6,477 nucleotides of DNA from Candidatus Eiseniibacteriota bacterium. Lineage in GTDB: Bacteria > Eisenbacteria > RBG-16-71-46 > CAIMUX01. A model generated the notes under the pieces. It saw only the letters and a list, made by a program, of their open reading frames with translations. It had not been told where the DNA came from and ran no database searches. Made by a program: the position numbers and the translations under genes. Shown piece by piece: positions 1 to 6,170 of this stretch (position 1 is the first letter of the stretch; each line of letters begins with the position of its first letter). The stretch lies in the NCBI GenBank assembly GCA_020431745.1, contig JAGQHR010000192.1, positions 1 to 6,477 on the forward strand, read 5' to 3'.

Positions 1-115
1 CGGTCCCGCATCGGGAGTGCCTCTCGGTTCGGTCCCGCATCGGGAGTGCCTCTCGGTTCGGTCCCGCATCGGGAGTGCCTCTCGGTTCGGTCCCGCATCG
101 GGAGTGGCTCCGGTT
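1..115. repeat. 29-bp tandem repeat array, about four copies
   Basis: Three identical 29-bp units lie at 1-29, 30-58 and 59-87. A fourth, degenerate 28-bp unit at 88-115 is identical for its first 19 bases and then diverges (GCTCCGGTT instead of CCTCTCGGTT). Each unit carries the interrupted palindrome TCCCG-CAT-CGGGA. The array begins at the window edge, so it may continue further left. The units abut without spacers, so this is not a CRISPR array, and 29 is not a multiple of three, so it is not a coding repeat. It ends 43 bp before the gapN start codon. It could be a minisatellite, an array of protein-binding sites or an intergenic repeat; the sequence does not decide between these. Confidence 0.95.
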
Positions 116-142
116 AGCTTCGCATGGACCAGACGCACGACC

Positions 143-153
143 GGAGAGAGGAG
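143..153 (+). promoter_or_regulatory. Ribosome binding site of gapN
   Basis: The purine run GGAGAGAGGAG ends 5 nt before the ATG at 159. It decides the start against the in-frame GTG at 75, which lies inside the 29-bp repeat array. I see no convincing -10/-35 pair between the array and this site. Confidence 0.75.
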
Positions 154-158
154 CAGTC

Positions 159-1784
159 ATGTCCACCCAGCCTGATCTCAGTCGCGTCGTTCCCCGACCC
201 GAAGACATTCCCCCTGACATGCGCCTCGCGTCGCCCGTGGAACAAGACCATTGGCTCATCGACGGTCGATTGGAAACCTGGACCGGCGGCCGGAGCGACG
301 TACCCTCGGCCGTTTGCCTATCGGGAGACGGCGATCCCGCCCCGATGCGGCTCGGAAGCTTCCCGCGACTCGGAGAGCGCGAGTCCTTGGCCGCTCTCGA
401 CGCTGCGGTCCGCGCCTATGACTCCGGACGCGGCCCGTGGCCGACGCTTCCCGTAGAAGAGCGCATTCGTCACATCGAAGAGTTCGTGGCGCGAATGGCG
501 GAAAAGCGGGACGAGGTCGTGCGGCTCCTGGTCTGGGAAATCGGCAAGAGCCTCGCCGATTCCCGCAAGGAGTTCGACCGCACGGTCGAGTATGTCCGGG
601 ACACCATCGACGCGCTCAAGGATCTGGACCGCGTCTCGTCCCGCTTCGTCATCGAGGACGGCATCGCCGCGCAGATCCGCCGCGGTCCGCTCGGGGTCGT
701 CCTGTGTATGGGCCCTTACAACTATCCACTCAACGAGACGTTCACGACCCTGATTCCCGCCCTGATTATGGGCAACACCGTCGTGTTCAAGCCGCCGCGA
801 CTGGGCGTGCTCCTGTTTGCGCCCCTGCTCGAGGCGTTCCGCGACTCGTTCCCCGCGGGCGTCCTCAACATCGTCTATGGCGAGGGCAAGGAGATCGTTC
901 CTCCGCTGCTGCGCTCCGGACGGGTGGACGTGCTCGCGTTCATCGGATCCAGCCACGTCGCCGATTCGCTCAAGAAGGACCATCCGCGCCCTCATCGCCT
1001 GCGCTCGGTCCTGGGGCTCGACGCCAAGAACCCCGCGATCATCCTGCCGGACGCCGATCTCGATCTCACGGTCAAGGAGTGCGTCCTCGGCGCGCTGTCC
1101 TTCAACGGCCAACGCTGCACCGCGCTCAAGATCCTCTTCGTCCATCGTCGGATCGCGGAGACGTTCCTGCAGAAGCTGGGCGCGGCGATCGGCGACCTCC
1201 CTGCCGGCGCCCCCTGGGACGACGGGGTTCGACTCACCCCCCTGCCCGAGCCGGGAAAGACCGCCTATCTCACGGAGCTGGTCGAAGAAGCGCGTCGCAA
1301 GGGTGCCCGCGTGATGAACGAGGGAGGCGGCACCGTCCGCGGTACCTACTTCCATCCCGCCGTCGTCTATCCGGTAGGCCCGGATATGCGGCTCTACCAT
1401 GAAGAGCAGTTCGGGCCGGTGATTCCCGTCGTTCCCTTCGACGATCTCGAAGAGCCGATCCGGTTCATGGTCGAGTCCAACTACGGCCAGCAGGTCAGCC
1501 TCTTCGGACGCGACGCCCGGGAGCTGGCGCGGCTCATCGACCCGCTGGTGAACCAGGTCTGCCGCGTGAACCTGAACTCGCAGTGCCAGCGTGGGCCCGA
1601 CACCTTCCCGTTCACGGGCCGGAAGGACTCGGCAGAGGGAACACTGTCGGTGAGCGACGCGCTGCGGGTGTTCTCGATCCGCACGCTGGTCGCCGCGAAG
1701 CAGGGGGCACTGAACGTGGCGATCCTGAACGACATCGTCCGGGAGAGGCGATCCAACTTCCTCTCCACGGACTTCATCTTCTGA
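159..1784 (+). CDS. gapN: NADP-dependent non-phosphorylating glyceraldehyde-3-phosphate dehydrogenase (GapN-type aldehyde dehydrogenase)
   Basis: This 541-aa protein belongs to the aldehyde dehydrogenase superfamily. GapN enzymes oxidise glyceraldehyde 3-phosphate to 3-phosphoglycerate in the cytoplasm, making NADPH and bypassing the ATP-forming step of glycolysis. Visible motifs are PYNYP with the oxyanion Asn188, cofactor-binding FKPPRLG (210-216), FIGSS (261-265), the catalytic Cys320 in FNGQRCTALK, and EEQFGPV (415-421). Residues matching the G3P-phosphate contacts of GapN (R124, Y170, R301, R459 in ALDH numbering) appear as probably R141, then Y189, R319 and R478, the last in QRGPDTFPF. 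The N-terminal extension of about 60 residues makes it longer than the roughly 475-aa streptococcal enzyme. The general-base Glu, expected 34 residues before the Cys, is Gly286 (LGLDAKN instead of LELGGKN). The ATG at 159 was chosen for its Shine-Dalgarno site. The ALDH family is certain; the GapN substrate is inferred from motifs. Confidence 0.88.
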   Translation: MSTQPDLSRVVPRPEDIPPDMRLASPVEQDHWLIDGRLETWTGGRSDVPSAVCLSGDGDPAPMRLGSFPRLGERESLAALDAAVRAYDSGRGPWPTLPVEERIRHIEEFVARMAEKRDEVVRLLVWEIGKSLADSRKEFDRTVEYVRDTIDALKDLDRVSSRFVIEDGIAAQIRRGPLGVVLCMGPYNYPLNETFTTLIPALIMGNTVVFKPPRLGVLLFAPLLEAFRDSFPAGVLNIVYGEGKEIVPPLLRSGRVDVLAFIGSSHVADSLKKDHPRPHRLRSVLGLDAKNPAIILPDADLDLTVKECVLGALSFNGQRCTALKILFVHRRIAETFLQKLGAAIGDLPAGAPWDDGVRLTPLPEPGKTAYLTELVEEARRKGARVMNEGGGTVRGTYFHPAVVYPVGPDMRLYHEEQFGPVIPVVPFDDLEEPIRFMVESNYGQQVSLFGRDARELARLIDPLVNQVCRVNLNSQCQRGPDTFPFTGRKDSAEGTLSVSDALRVFSIRTLVAAKQGALNVAILNDIVRERRSNFLSTDFIF

Positions 1785-1811
1785 CGCGGACTCGTAGAAC
1801 TCGGCGACAGG

Positions 1812-2507
1812 CTAGCGCCGGCGCATGAAGAGCCGGAGCACGTACCAGAGAAGCAACGCGAACGAAGCGAACAGCTCGAGCGCCGCCGAGACGTGCGCGT
1901 TCTCCGGATACCGATGGATGACGTTGGAGGTGTCCCGGAGGATCGCACCGCACGCCACGATCACCATCACGATCGAGAACCAGGTCCCCAGCTCGAAGCC
2001 GAAGAGCACCGCCGCCACGATCATGAGGAGCGCGCCGATGCCGGCGAGGGCGAGGAACTTCCCCAGGAAGCCGAAGTCGCGACCGGTGGTGAAGACGATT
2101 CCCGTGAGTCCGACGAACGCGATCCCGGTCAGCACACCGGCTGATTGGATCGCCCCGGGGAACTGGAGATTCGCGACGACCAGGAGCGGCACGAAGAGCA
2201 ACGCTTCCGCGAGCACGAATCCGAAGAGCGCCGCGTACTGGACAGCCGGGCTGCCGGCGCGCTGTGCCATGCCCCGGGCCAGCCACGCCACGATCGCGAA
2301 GCCGCCCAGGACGAGCAACCAGTTCACGCTCAGCATGGCCCGCGCGATCGTCAGCGCATGTCCCGTCTGGAACAACCACCACTCGATGAGCACGAAGAGA
2401 CCGACCGCCGCCAGCAGGTGGGCGTAGGTCCGGCGGATGAAAGACGCTCTCCGGCTGCTCTCCAGCTCGGCGACCGTCGGGAAAGCGGTGGGCATGCTGT
2501 GTTCCAT
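1812..2507 (-). CDS. Bax inhibitor-1/YccA family integral membrane protein
   Basis: This is a 231-aa, very hydrophobic protein with about seven membrane segments (roughly 30-48, 61-79, 89-113, 117-140, 147-170, 173-191, 206-226), the usual length and topology of bacterial BI-1 (TMBIM) proteins. Members such as Bacillus YetJ are pH-sensitive calcium-leak channels, whereas E. coli YccA modulates the FtsH protease; which role applies here cannot be read from sequence. The C-terminal signature is DTSNVIH (192-198) followed by ALELFASF (209-216). Asp192 matches the first aspartate of the YetJ di-aspartyl sensor; the second is replaced by Ser215, as I recall for YccA-type proteins, with Glu211 one helical turn earlier. 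Glu101 in the third segment is also typical. The start at 2507 is supported by GGAGG six bases upstream; an upstream in-frame start at 2576 lacks such support. The gene is convergent with gapN across 27 bp and divergent from the hydrolase gene. Confidence 0.88.
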   Translation of the reverse strand: MEHSMPTAFPTVAELESSRRASFIRRTYAHLLAAVGLFVLIEWWLFQTGHALTIARAMLSVNWLLVLGGFAIVAWLARGMAQRAGSPAVQYAALFGFVLAEALLFVPLLVVANLQFPGAIQSAGVLTGIAFVGLTGIVFTTGRDFGFLGKFLALAGIGALLMIVAAVLFGFELGTWFSIVMVIVACGAILRDTSNVIHRYPENAHVSAALELFASFALLLWYVLRLFMRRR

Positions 2508-2513
2508 CACGAA

Positions 2514-2518
2514 CCTCC
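2514..2518 (-). promoter_or_regulatory. Ribosome binding site of the BI-1 gene
   Basis: GGAGG on the minus strand with a 6-nt spacer to the ATG whose first base is 2507. It fixes the start at MEHSMPTAF rather than 23 residues upstream. Confidence 0.8.
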
Positions 2519-2579
2519 GAAGTCTTCTGTTCGCCGCGACACGCGGACCAATGGCTGAGTCCGACTCGAGGGTCACCGC

Positions 2580-2699
2580 TCAGTCGAGCGGGATCCTACC
2601 AGATGTCCGGCGGAAATCCCGTATGGACGATCGCCAGTAGATCGCGTAAGGATGCGCCCGCTCGACCGTGAGCCTGCGCATGAGGTCTGGGCCGTTCAT
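2580..2699 (-). CDS. Possible 39-aa small ORF or gene remnant
   Basis: A 39-codon ORF starts MNGPDLMRRL and ends RTSGRIPLD, with a weak AAGAGG eight bases before its ATG. Third codon positions are mostly G or C, and the frame stays open for about 50 codons upstream. It ends 72 bp before the BI-1 start on the same strand. I recognise no family. It could be a small leader gene, the tail of a decayed gene, or chance in GC-rich DNA, where long open frames are common. It is listed because the stretch otherwise has no gene. Confidence 0.15.
   Translation of the reverse strand: MNGPDLMRRLTVERAHPYAIYWRSSIRDFRRTSGRIPLD
2593..2601 (-). promoter_or_regulatory. Weak candidate extended -10 element for the BI-1 gene
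   Basis: On the minus strand TGGTAGGAT resembles an extended -10 (TGnTATAAT), about 90 bp before the BI-1 start codon. No good -35 hexamer is visible 17 bp upstream. In DNA this rich in GC such a match can arise by chance. Confidence 0.22.
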
Positions 2700-2823
2700 G
2701 CTCAGGGCCTCTTGCCACCATCTTCGGAGCCGCTCCGAGTTGGGACCGGATGGAGCGCTCCCCTGACTGGTCCGCCAGTTTCTTGACCTGGCCGTCCGGA
2801 GGTCCGGTCCCCTGCAACGTCGC

Positions 2824-2859
2824 CCCCCGGCACCGGCCGGTGTTCTCACGAGAAGGGGG
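2824..2859 (+). promoter_or_regulatory. Structured 5' leader that may mask the ribosome binding site
   Basis: Reading along the leader: a C run at 2824-2828, a perfect 12-bp palindrome CACCGGCCGGTG at 2831-2842, an inverted repeat TTCTC-AC-GAGAA at 2843-2854, and then GGGGG at 2855-2859, which is the Shine-Dalgarno core. The C run can pair with the G run and enclose the two smaller elements. The palindrome could alternatively be an operator for a dimeric regulator. Complementarity is seen directly; any regulatory role is inferred. Confidence 0.35.
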
Positions 2860-2867
2860 AACGAATC

Positions 2868-4253
2868 ATGCGTGCTACCGTGCGGCCCCTCATGGCCGCA
2901 GTCTTCGTGCTTTTCGTCGCCGGGTGCCAGCGGGACGTGTTGTCTCCACCGAGCTCGAATGACGCGAACTCCGATCCCGAGCTCATCTCTCAGGGAATCA
3001 TCGCAACCGCAGGCTGGTCCGCGACCGCGCCGATATTCGACGTCGATCCCGTCGAGGCCTCACGTCCGCTGCAGGCATGGGGCAGGGAACACGTCGTCGG
3101 CGATGTCGCCCACTACTGGTTCAGTGTTCGAGTGGGCTTTGGAACGTACGACATCATTCGCATTCATCGAGTGGTTCGGGAGGAAAGACCGTTCCAACCG
3201 ATTCGTACGGGACTCAACCTGTTCCTGCTGCACGGCGACTACAAGGACTTCGAGGGATGCTTCCTTCCCGGAACGCGATACCCTCGCGTTCCGGAGTCCT
3301 ATGGGTTTGCGACCTTCCTCGCCCAGAACGGCGTCGATGTCTGGGGAATCGACCAGGCGTGGACGTTGGTCCCGGAAACAGCGCCCGACCTCTCCTTCAT
3401 GGCCGACTGGGGTCTGCCGCGACAGGTCCGCGACCTGCGCACGGCGATCACCGTTGCGGCCGTGACCCGGAAGCTCATGGGCAATCCGTCCCGGAAGGTG
3501 CACCTGTGCGGATACAGCAGCGGCTCTACGGTTGGCTTTGCACTACTCGACCAGGAGAGCCAGCTGCCGCCGGGCCGGCGCATCGTCGATGGCTTCATCG
3601 GGGTCGATCAGGGCGTGGTCACGGACGTGTCGAGCTGGGAAGAGAGCATGTGCGGCGTAGTCGAGAGCTACCAAGCGCTCATCGACAGCGGGCAGTTCCA
3701 GGACTACAATCCGCTGCCGTTCTTCGGACTACCAGCACGAGACGATCCGAACGGAATGTCGGAGATCCCGGGATTCGAGGGACTCACCAACCTGCAGGCC
3801 GGCCTGGCCCTAGGGGCCTATCCTTTCTTCCCGCCCGACACCGGACACTTCCTCTCCGCGGTTCTGGACGAGGACGAGCTCCCGATCGGGCTTCTCTACA
3901 CGACCGTCGATTGGTGGGTCGACTTCATGGTCGACTCCCCGCCCTATGAGCCGTGCGCTTTCCTGCGTGATGAGTACATCACTTCGTGTCCCGCGGCAGG
4001 AGACGTTCCTTGGGACGATCATTTGGGGGATATCCGCAATCCTGTGCTCTACGTCTCAGCTGGTGGAGGCTTCGGCTATACCGGGGCGTACACCCTCGAT
4101 CTGCTGGGTAGCCCAGACGTAAGCGAGCTTTTGGTCAGCGTCACGACAGATCCGTTCTTCGATGTCGCGCACGTGGATTTGTTCCTGGCAAATGACACGC
4201 CGGCCCTGTTCTGGCAGCCCGTATTGGAGTGGGTCGACGAGCACTCGCGGTAG
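2868..4253 (+). CDS. Predicted lipoprotein with alpha/beta-hydrolase fold (lipase/esterase-like)
   Basis: This is a 461-aa protein with a lipoprotein signal peptide: a basic start (MRATVR), a hydrophobic core at 8-17 and lipobox VAGC with Cys20, so it is probably anchored to a membrane. The mature part has alpha/beta-hydrolase landmarks: the oxyanion-type LLHGD (120-124), the strand GVDVWGID (155-162), nucleophile elbow GYSSG (215-219) with Ser217, and a C-terminal AHVDLF with His435 as probable catalytic base. Residues between about 245 and 380 would form a cap. The acid residue is not obvious: the strand PVLYVSAGGGFG (392-403), after which it normally follows, has no Asp or Glu directly behind it. 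The overall pattern recalls lipases and esterases, but the substrate is unknown. Mature-region cysteines are 131, 214, 262, 363 and 374. The ATG at 2868 follows AGAAGGGGGA. Fold and export are well supported; specific activity is not. Confidence 0.82.
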   Translation: MRATVRPLMAAVFVLFVAGCQRDVLSPPSSNDANSDPELISQGIIATAGWSATAPIFDVDPVEASRPLQAWGREHVVGDVAHYWFSVRVGFGTYDIIRIHRVVREERPFQPIRTGLNLFLLHGDYKDFEGCFLPGTRYPRVPESYGFATFLAQNGVDVWGIDQAWTLVPETAPDLSFMADWGLPRQVRDLRTAITVAAVTRKLMGNPSRKVHLCGYSSGSTVGFALLDQESQLPPGRRIVDGFIGVDQGVVTDVSSWEESMCGVVESYQALIDSGQFQDYNPLPFFGLPARDDPNGMSEIPGFEGLTNLQAGLALGAYPFFPPDTGHFLSAVLDEDELPIGLLYTTVDWWVDFMVDSPPYEPCAFLRDEYITSCPAAGDVPWDDHLGDIRNPVLYVSAGGGFGYTGAYTLDLLGSPDVSELLVSVTTDPFFDVAHVDLFLANDTPALFWQPVLEWVDEHSR

Positions 4254-4254
4254 A

Positions 4255-4268
4255 CGCACCCTGGTGCG
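4255..4268 (+). terminator. Short inverted repeat directly after the hydrolase stop codon
   Basis: CGCACC-CT-GGTGCG begins one base after the TAG. As RNA it gives about a five-bp stem with a four-base loop. There is no following T run, so it may only protect the 3' end or be incidental. Confidence 0.3.
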
Positions 4269-4340
4269 AACGGTTCTGGTCTCCCGGACAATGTGGTGAG
4301 CGGGCCCAGCCGCAAGGGCAGCCTGGTCCGCCCATGATGG

Positions 4341-4381
4341 GATGAATCGGGCGATCCGGGATCTGGATCGCCCGATTCATC
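4341..4381 (+). terminator. 17-bp perfect hairpin, probable transcription terminator or 3'-end stabiliser
   Basis: The arms 4341-4357 and 4365-4381 are perfectly complementary over 17 bp around the 7-base loop GGGATCT, starting 88 bp after the hydrolase stop. The stem is the strongest inverted repeat I found in the window. The following bases (TGGAGATCG) lack a T tract, so it is not a classical Rho-independent terminator. It could block or stabilise transcript ends, or be a protein-binding palindrome. Confidence 0.6.
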
Positions 4382-4572
4382 TGGAGATCGTGCGAACGCT
4401 ACCGTCGTTTCAGACGAGTATCGGCTGGCCCGGGACGATCGCGACGAGGACTGAAGAGTCTCGCACGAAAATCCACCCAGAAGTTCGCGTGGGCAGTGCC
4501 CTGGTTCGGACGCGGCTTTGTCGGCACCCCGTTGACCGGACTCAGATCGGTACACTACCGTTCCGTCGGGCC

Positions 4573-4582
4573 GGGGAGGGAG
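4573..4582 (+). promoter_or_regulatory. Ribosome binding site of the two-repeat lipoprotein gene
   Basis: GGGGAGGGAG ends 8 nt before the ATG at 4591. It supports this start over the in-frame ATG at 4342, and only this start places the hydrophobic signal segment at the N-terminus. Confidence 0.75.
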
Positions 4583-4590
4583 CTGCCGCC

Positions 4591-6144
4591 ATGATATTCG
4601 ATCTGCTCGCACCGCCTCTCCTGATGATCCTGCTGCTCGGTGGTTGGGCTTGTTCCGACTCCCACGACACCACCTCGCCCCCGGTCGAACCCTTGCCGGA
4701 ACCGGAGCCACCCGTCACCCTGAGCGGCACGTATGACGTATCCGGCAGCGACGGATTCGCCGGGACGGTGACCGCCGCGTCCGGCACCATCGATGTCCGC
4801 GTGGTCGAGAGCTCGCGTGCGGTCGTTCTGGCACGAGGACTTCTCACGGATGGAGTCGCCCCCGTCACCGGAACCCGCTCGTTCACGGACGTGGGGCAGA
4901 TCGTGAACGGGACCGCCACCGTTTCGAGAACGGACGACGACGTGCAAATCGACCTGGTCCTGAACGATGGGCAGTACGTCTATCACCTGTCGCGATCCCG
5001 GTTCGATCCGGGGGTGTACGCGGGCACCTGGACCTTCTCGTTCTCGAAAAGCCTGAGCGGGTGCGACATGGAAGCCGAAGCACGCCTCGACCTCGACTTC
5101 GGCGAGATCGGCGTCGGTTCCGGAGCCCTCGCCTCAGAGGCTGCCGATGGGCAGGCACTGGGCACGATCGACCCCACGAACGCATTTGTCGCTCCTTCGG
5201 GACGCTTCGCCGTCGAAGGGACCTATTTGCGCGCCGAGTTCGCGACGGGCTGCAGCCCCTACCCGACGGACTTCTACGCATCGACCCTGCTCGGCACGCT
5301 CGAACCAAAAGGAGCCACGATCGAGCCCGCGCGCGGCAGCGGCACTGCCGAGGTCGCTCTGCATCCCGAGTTCAGTGAAGTCGTCGATTGGACGGCAGAG
5401 GAAGGCACCGGTCGCGTCGATCAGCTCGCTGACCTGGTCGGTACCTACGACTTGACGAGCGACCGGGACGGAATCGGCGTGGTGAGCGTCAGTGAGCCAA
5501 CGATCGTCGTCGACTTGGCTCTGTTCGATACCGGGGAACGGATCTCGGCCTCCGGGGATGTCATCGACGGAATCGCGCAAGTCAGCGGAGCTCGTCATAC
5601 GCCGCATGATGACGTCCCACCCTCGTTCCTGACCGGCACGGCTACGGTCTCGACATTCGCCGATCGCCTTCTGGTGGACCTGTTGCTCGTGGACGAACAA
5701 GGGGACTCGACGATGTATCCGCTCTCGCGAGACCCGAACTTCGAAATGGGACCGTACGCAGACGGATGGGAGATCACCTTCGCGACGAGCCCCAGCGGAT
5801 GCCGCCTCCAGACGAGCGCCCGCTGCAACTTCCAGCTTCCGGCCAGCGGGATCGGAGGCGCCCCGGAAACGACCGATCAGATCGACGCGACGCCCTACGG
5901 TAGAATGGTCGTCCGCAAGCTCTTCGTGTCTTCCTCAGGTCGGATGCTTCTGGAAACCGAGTACACGACGGAGGCCGCAGCATCAGAATGCGGTCGCTAT
6001 TCCACCGAGGCCTACGACCTGACCCTTTTCGGCCAGATTCCGGATCGCACTCAATCGGGCGCGATCGGCACCGGCGCGGCAACGATCGCATCCGATTTGG
6101 GACCGGTCGATCAAACCACCTGGGTCGCACAAGCAGTCGACTGA
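4591..6144 (+). CDS. Secreted lipoprotein with two homologous beta-rich repeats, function unknown
   Basis: This is a 517-aa protein. A hydrophobic segment (about 5-20) ends in GGWAC with Cys21, a slightly atypical lipobox, followed by a Pro/Glu-rich linker (about 29-41); surface anchoring is likely. The remainder is an internal duplication: repeat A at about 43-268 and repeat B at about 281-511. Matching blocks are SGTYDV (45-50) with VGTYDL (283-288), GTATVS (107-112) with GTATVS (349-354), YHLSR (131-135) with YPLSR (376-380), SLSGC (154-158) with SPSGC (400-404), and GSGTAEVAL (249-257) with GTGAATIAS (493-501). Cys158/Cys221 correspond to Cys404/Cys467, suggesting one disulfide per repeat; Cys412 is extra. 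Alternating hydrophobic residues suggest beta sheet. I recognise no family. The start at 4591 has GGGGAGGGAG upstream and yields the signal peptide; the longer frame from 4342 would begin in a hairpin. Confidence 0.85.
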   Translation: MIFDLLAPPLLMILLLGGWACSDSHDTTSPPVEPLPEPEPPVTLSGTYDVSGSDGFAGTVTAASGTIDVRVVESSRAVVLARGLLTDGVAPVTGTRSFTDVGQIVNGTATVSRTDDDVQIDLVLNDGQYVYHLSRSRFDPGVYAGTWTFSFSKSLSGCDMEAEARLDLDFGEIGVGSGALASEAADGQALGTIDPTNAFVAPSGRFAVEGTYLRAEFATGCSPYPTDFYASTLLGTLEPKGATIEPARGSGTAEVALHPEFSEVVDWTAEEGTGRVDQLADLVGTYDLTSDRDGIGVVSVSEPTIVVDLALFDTGERISASGDVIDGIAQVSGARHTPHDDVPPSFLTGTATVSTFADRLLVDLLLVDEQGDSTMYPLSRDPNFEMGPYADGWEITFATSPSGCRLQTSARCNFQLPASGIGGAPETTDQIDATPYGRMVVRKLFVSSSGRMLLETEYTTEAAASECGRYSTEAYDLTLFGQIPDRTQSGAIGTGAATIASDLGPVDQTTWVAQAVD

Positions 6145-6170
6145 GCCGATTGCGGCGCCGTCTGGAAGTG

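Larger units (their letters stand above)
2508..2867. other. Divergent intergenic region
   Basis: This 360-bp region lies between the divergent BI-1 and hydrolase genes, so it should hold both promoters. It contains the BI-1 ribosome binding site, a weak extended -10 on the minus strand, a possible 39-codon minus-strand ORF (2580-2699), and a GC-rich structured leader with a 12-bp palindrome before the hydrolase gene. A TTGACC at 2783-2788 has no acceptable -10 partner. No RNA gene is recognisable. Confidence 0.6.
4254..4590. other. Intergenic region between the two lipoprotein genes
   Basis: This 337-bp stretch holds the two inverted repeats described separately, then about 210 bp of leader for the next gene. 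An in-frame ATG at 4342 lies inside the hairpin and would add 83 residues without any signal or domain character, so I treat the stretch as non-coding. The only promoter-like words are TTGACC (4532-4537) and TACACT (4551-4556), but their 13-bp spacing is too short for a standard sigma-70 promoter. Confidence 0.65.

Noticed and set aside
1..115. CRISPR array
   Set aside because: The repeated units directly abut with no variable spacers; this is a simple tandem repeat.
75..158. GTG start that would lengthen GapN by 28 residues
   Set aside because: It lies inside the 29-bp repeats and has no ribosome binding site, while the ATG at 159 has a good one. The added residues are translated repeat and leader.
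318..1400. 360-codon open frame on the minus strand inside gapN
   Set aside because: It is antisense to a well-conserved ALDH gene; its product is Arg/Asp/Glu-rich with no motif, as expected for a shadow of GC-rich codons.
437..1402. 321-codon + strand frame overlapping gapN
   Set aside because: It is a frame-shifted reading of gapN, Arg/Gly/Pro-rich with no recognisable domain.
1815..1824. Perfect palindrome GCGCCGGCGC at the 3' end of the BI-1 gene
   Set aside because: It encodes the terminal arginines of the protein and is short and pure GC, so chance is likely; it has no loop for a hairpin terminator.
1774..2382. 202-codon minus-strand frame overlapping the BI-1 gene, and + strand frames at 1825-2427 and 2145-2558
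   Set aside because: These are other frames of the BI-1 gene, whose seven membrane segments and DTSNVIH motif identify the real frame.
4141..4380. Minus-strand ORF starting MNRAI, mirroring the + strand frame that also starts MNRAI
   Set aside because: The coincidence is produced by the 17-bp palindrome read from both strands; it is not a duplicated gene.
4532..4556. TTGACC and TACACT as a promoter for the two-repeat lipoprotein gene
   Set aside because: The spacing is 13 bp, too short for a sigma-70 promoter, and no alternative -35 at 17 bp is convincing.
4342..4590. Upstream ATG extending the two-repeat lipoprotein by 83 residues
   Set aside because: The ATG lies in the hairpin stem, there is no Shine-Dalgarno, and the extension would bury the signal peptide. 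The start at 4591 explains both signals.
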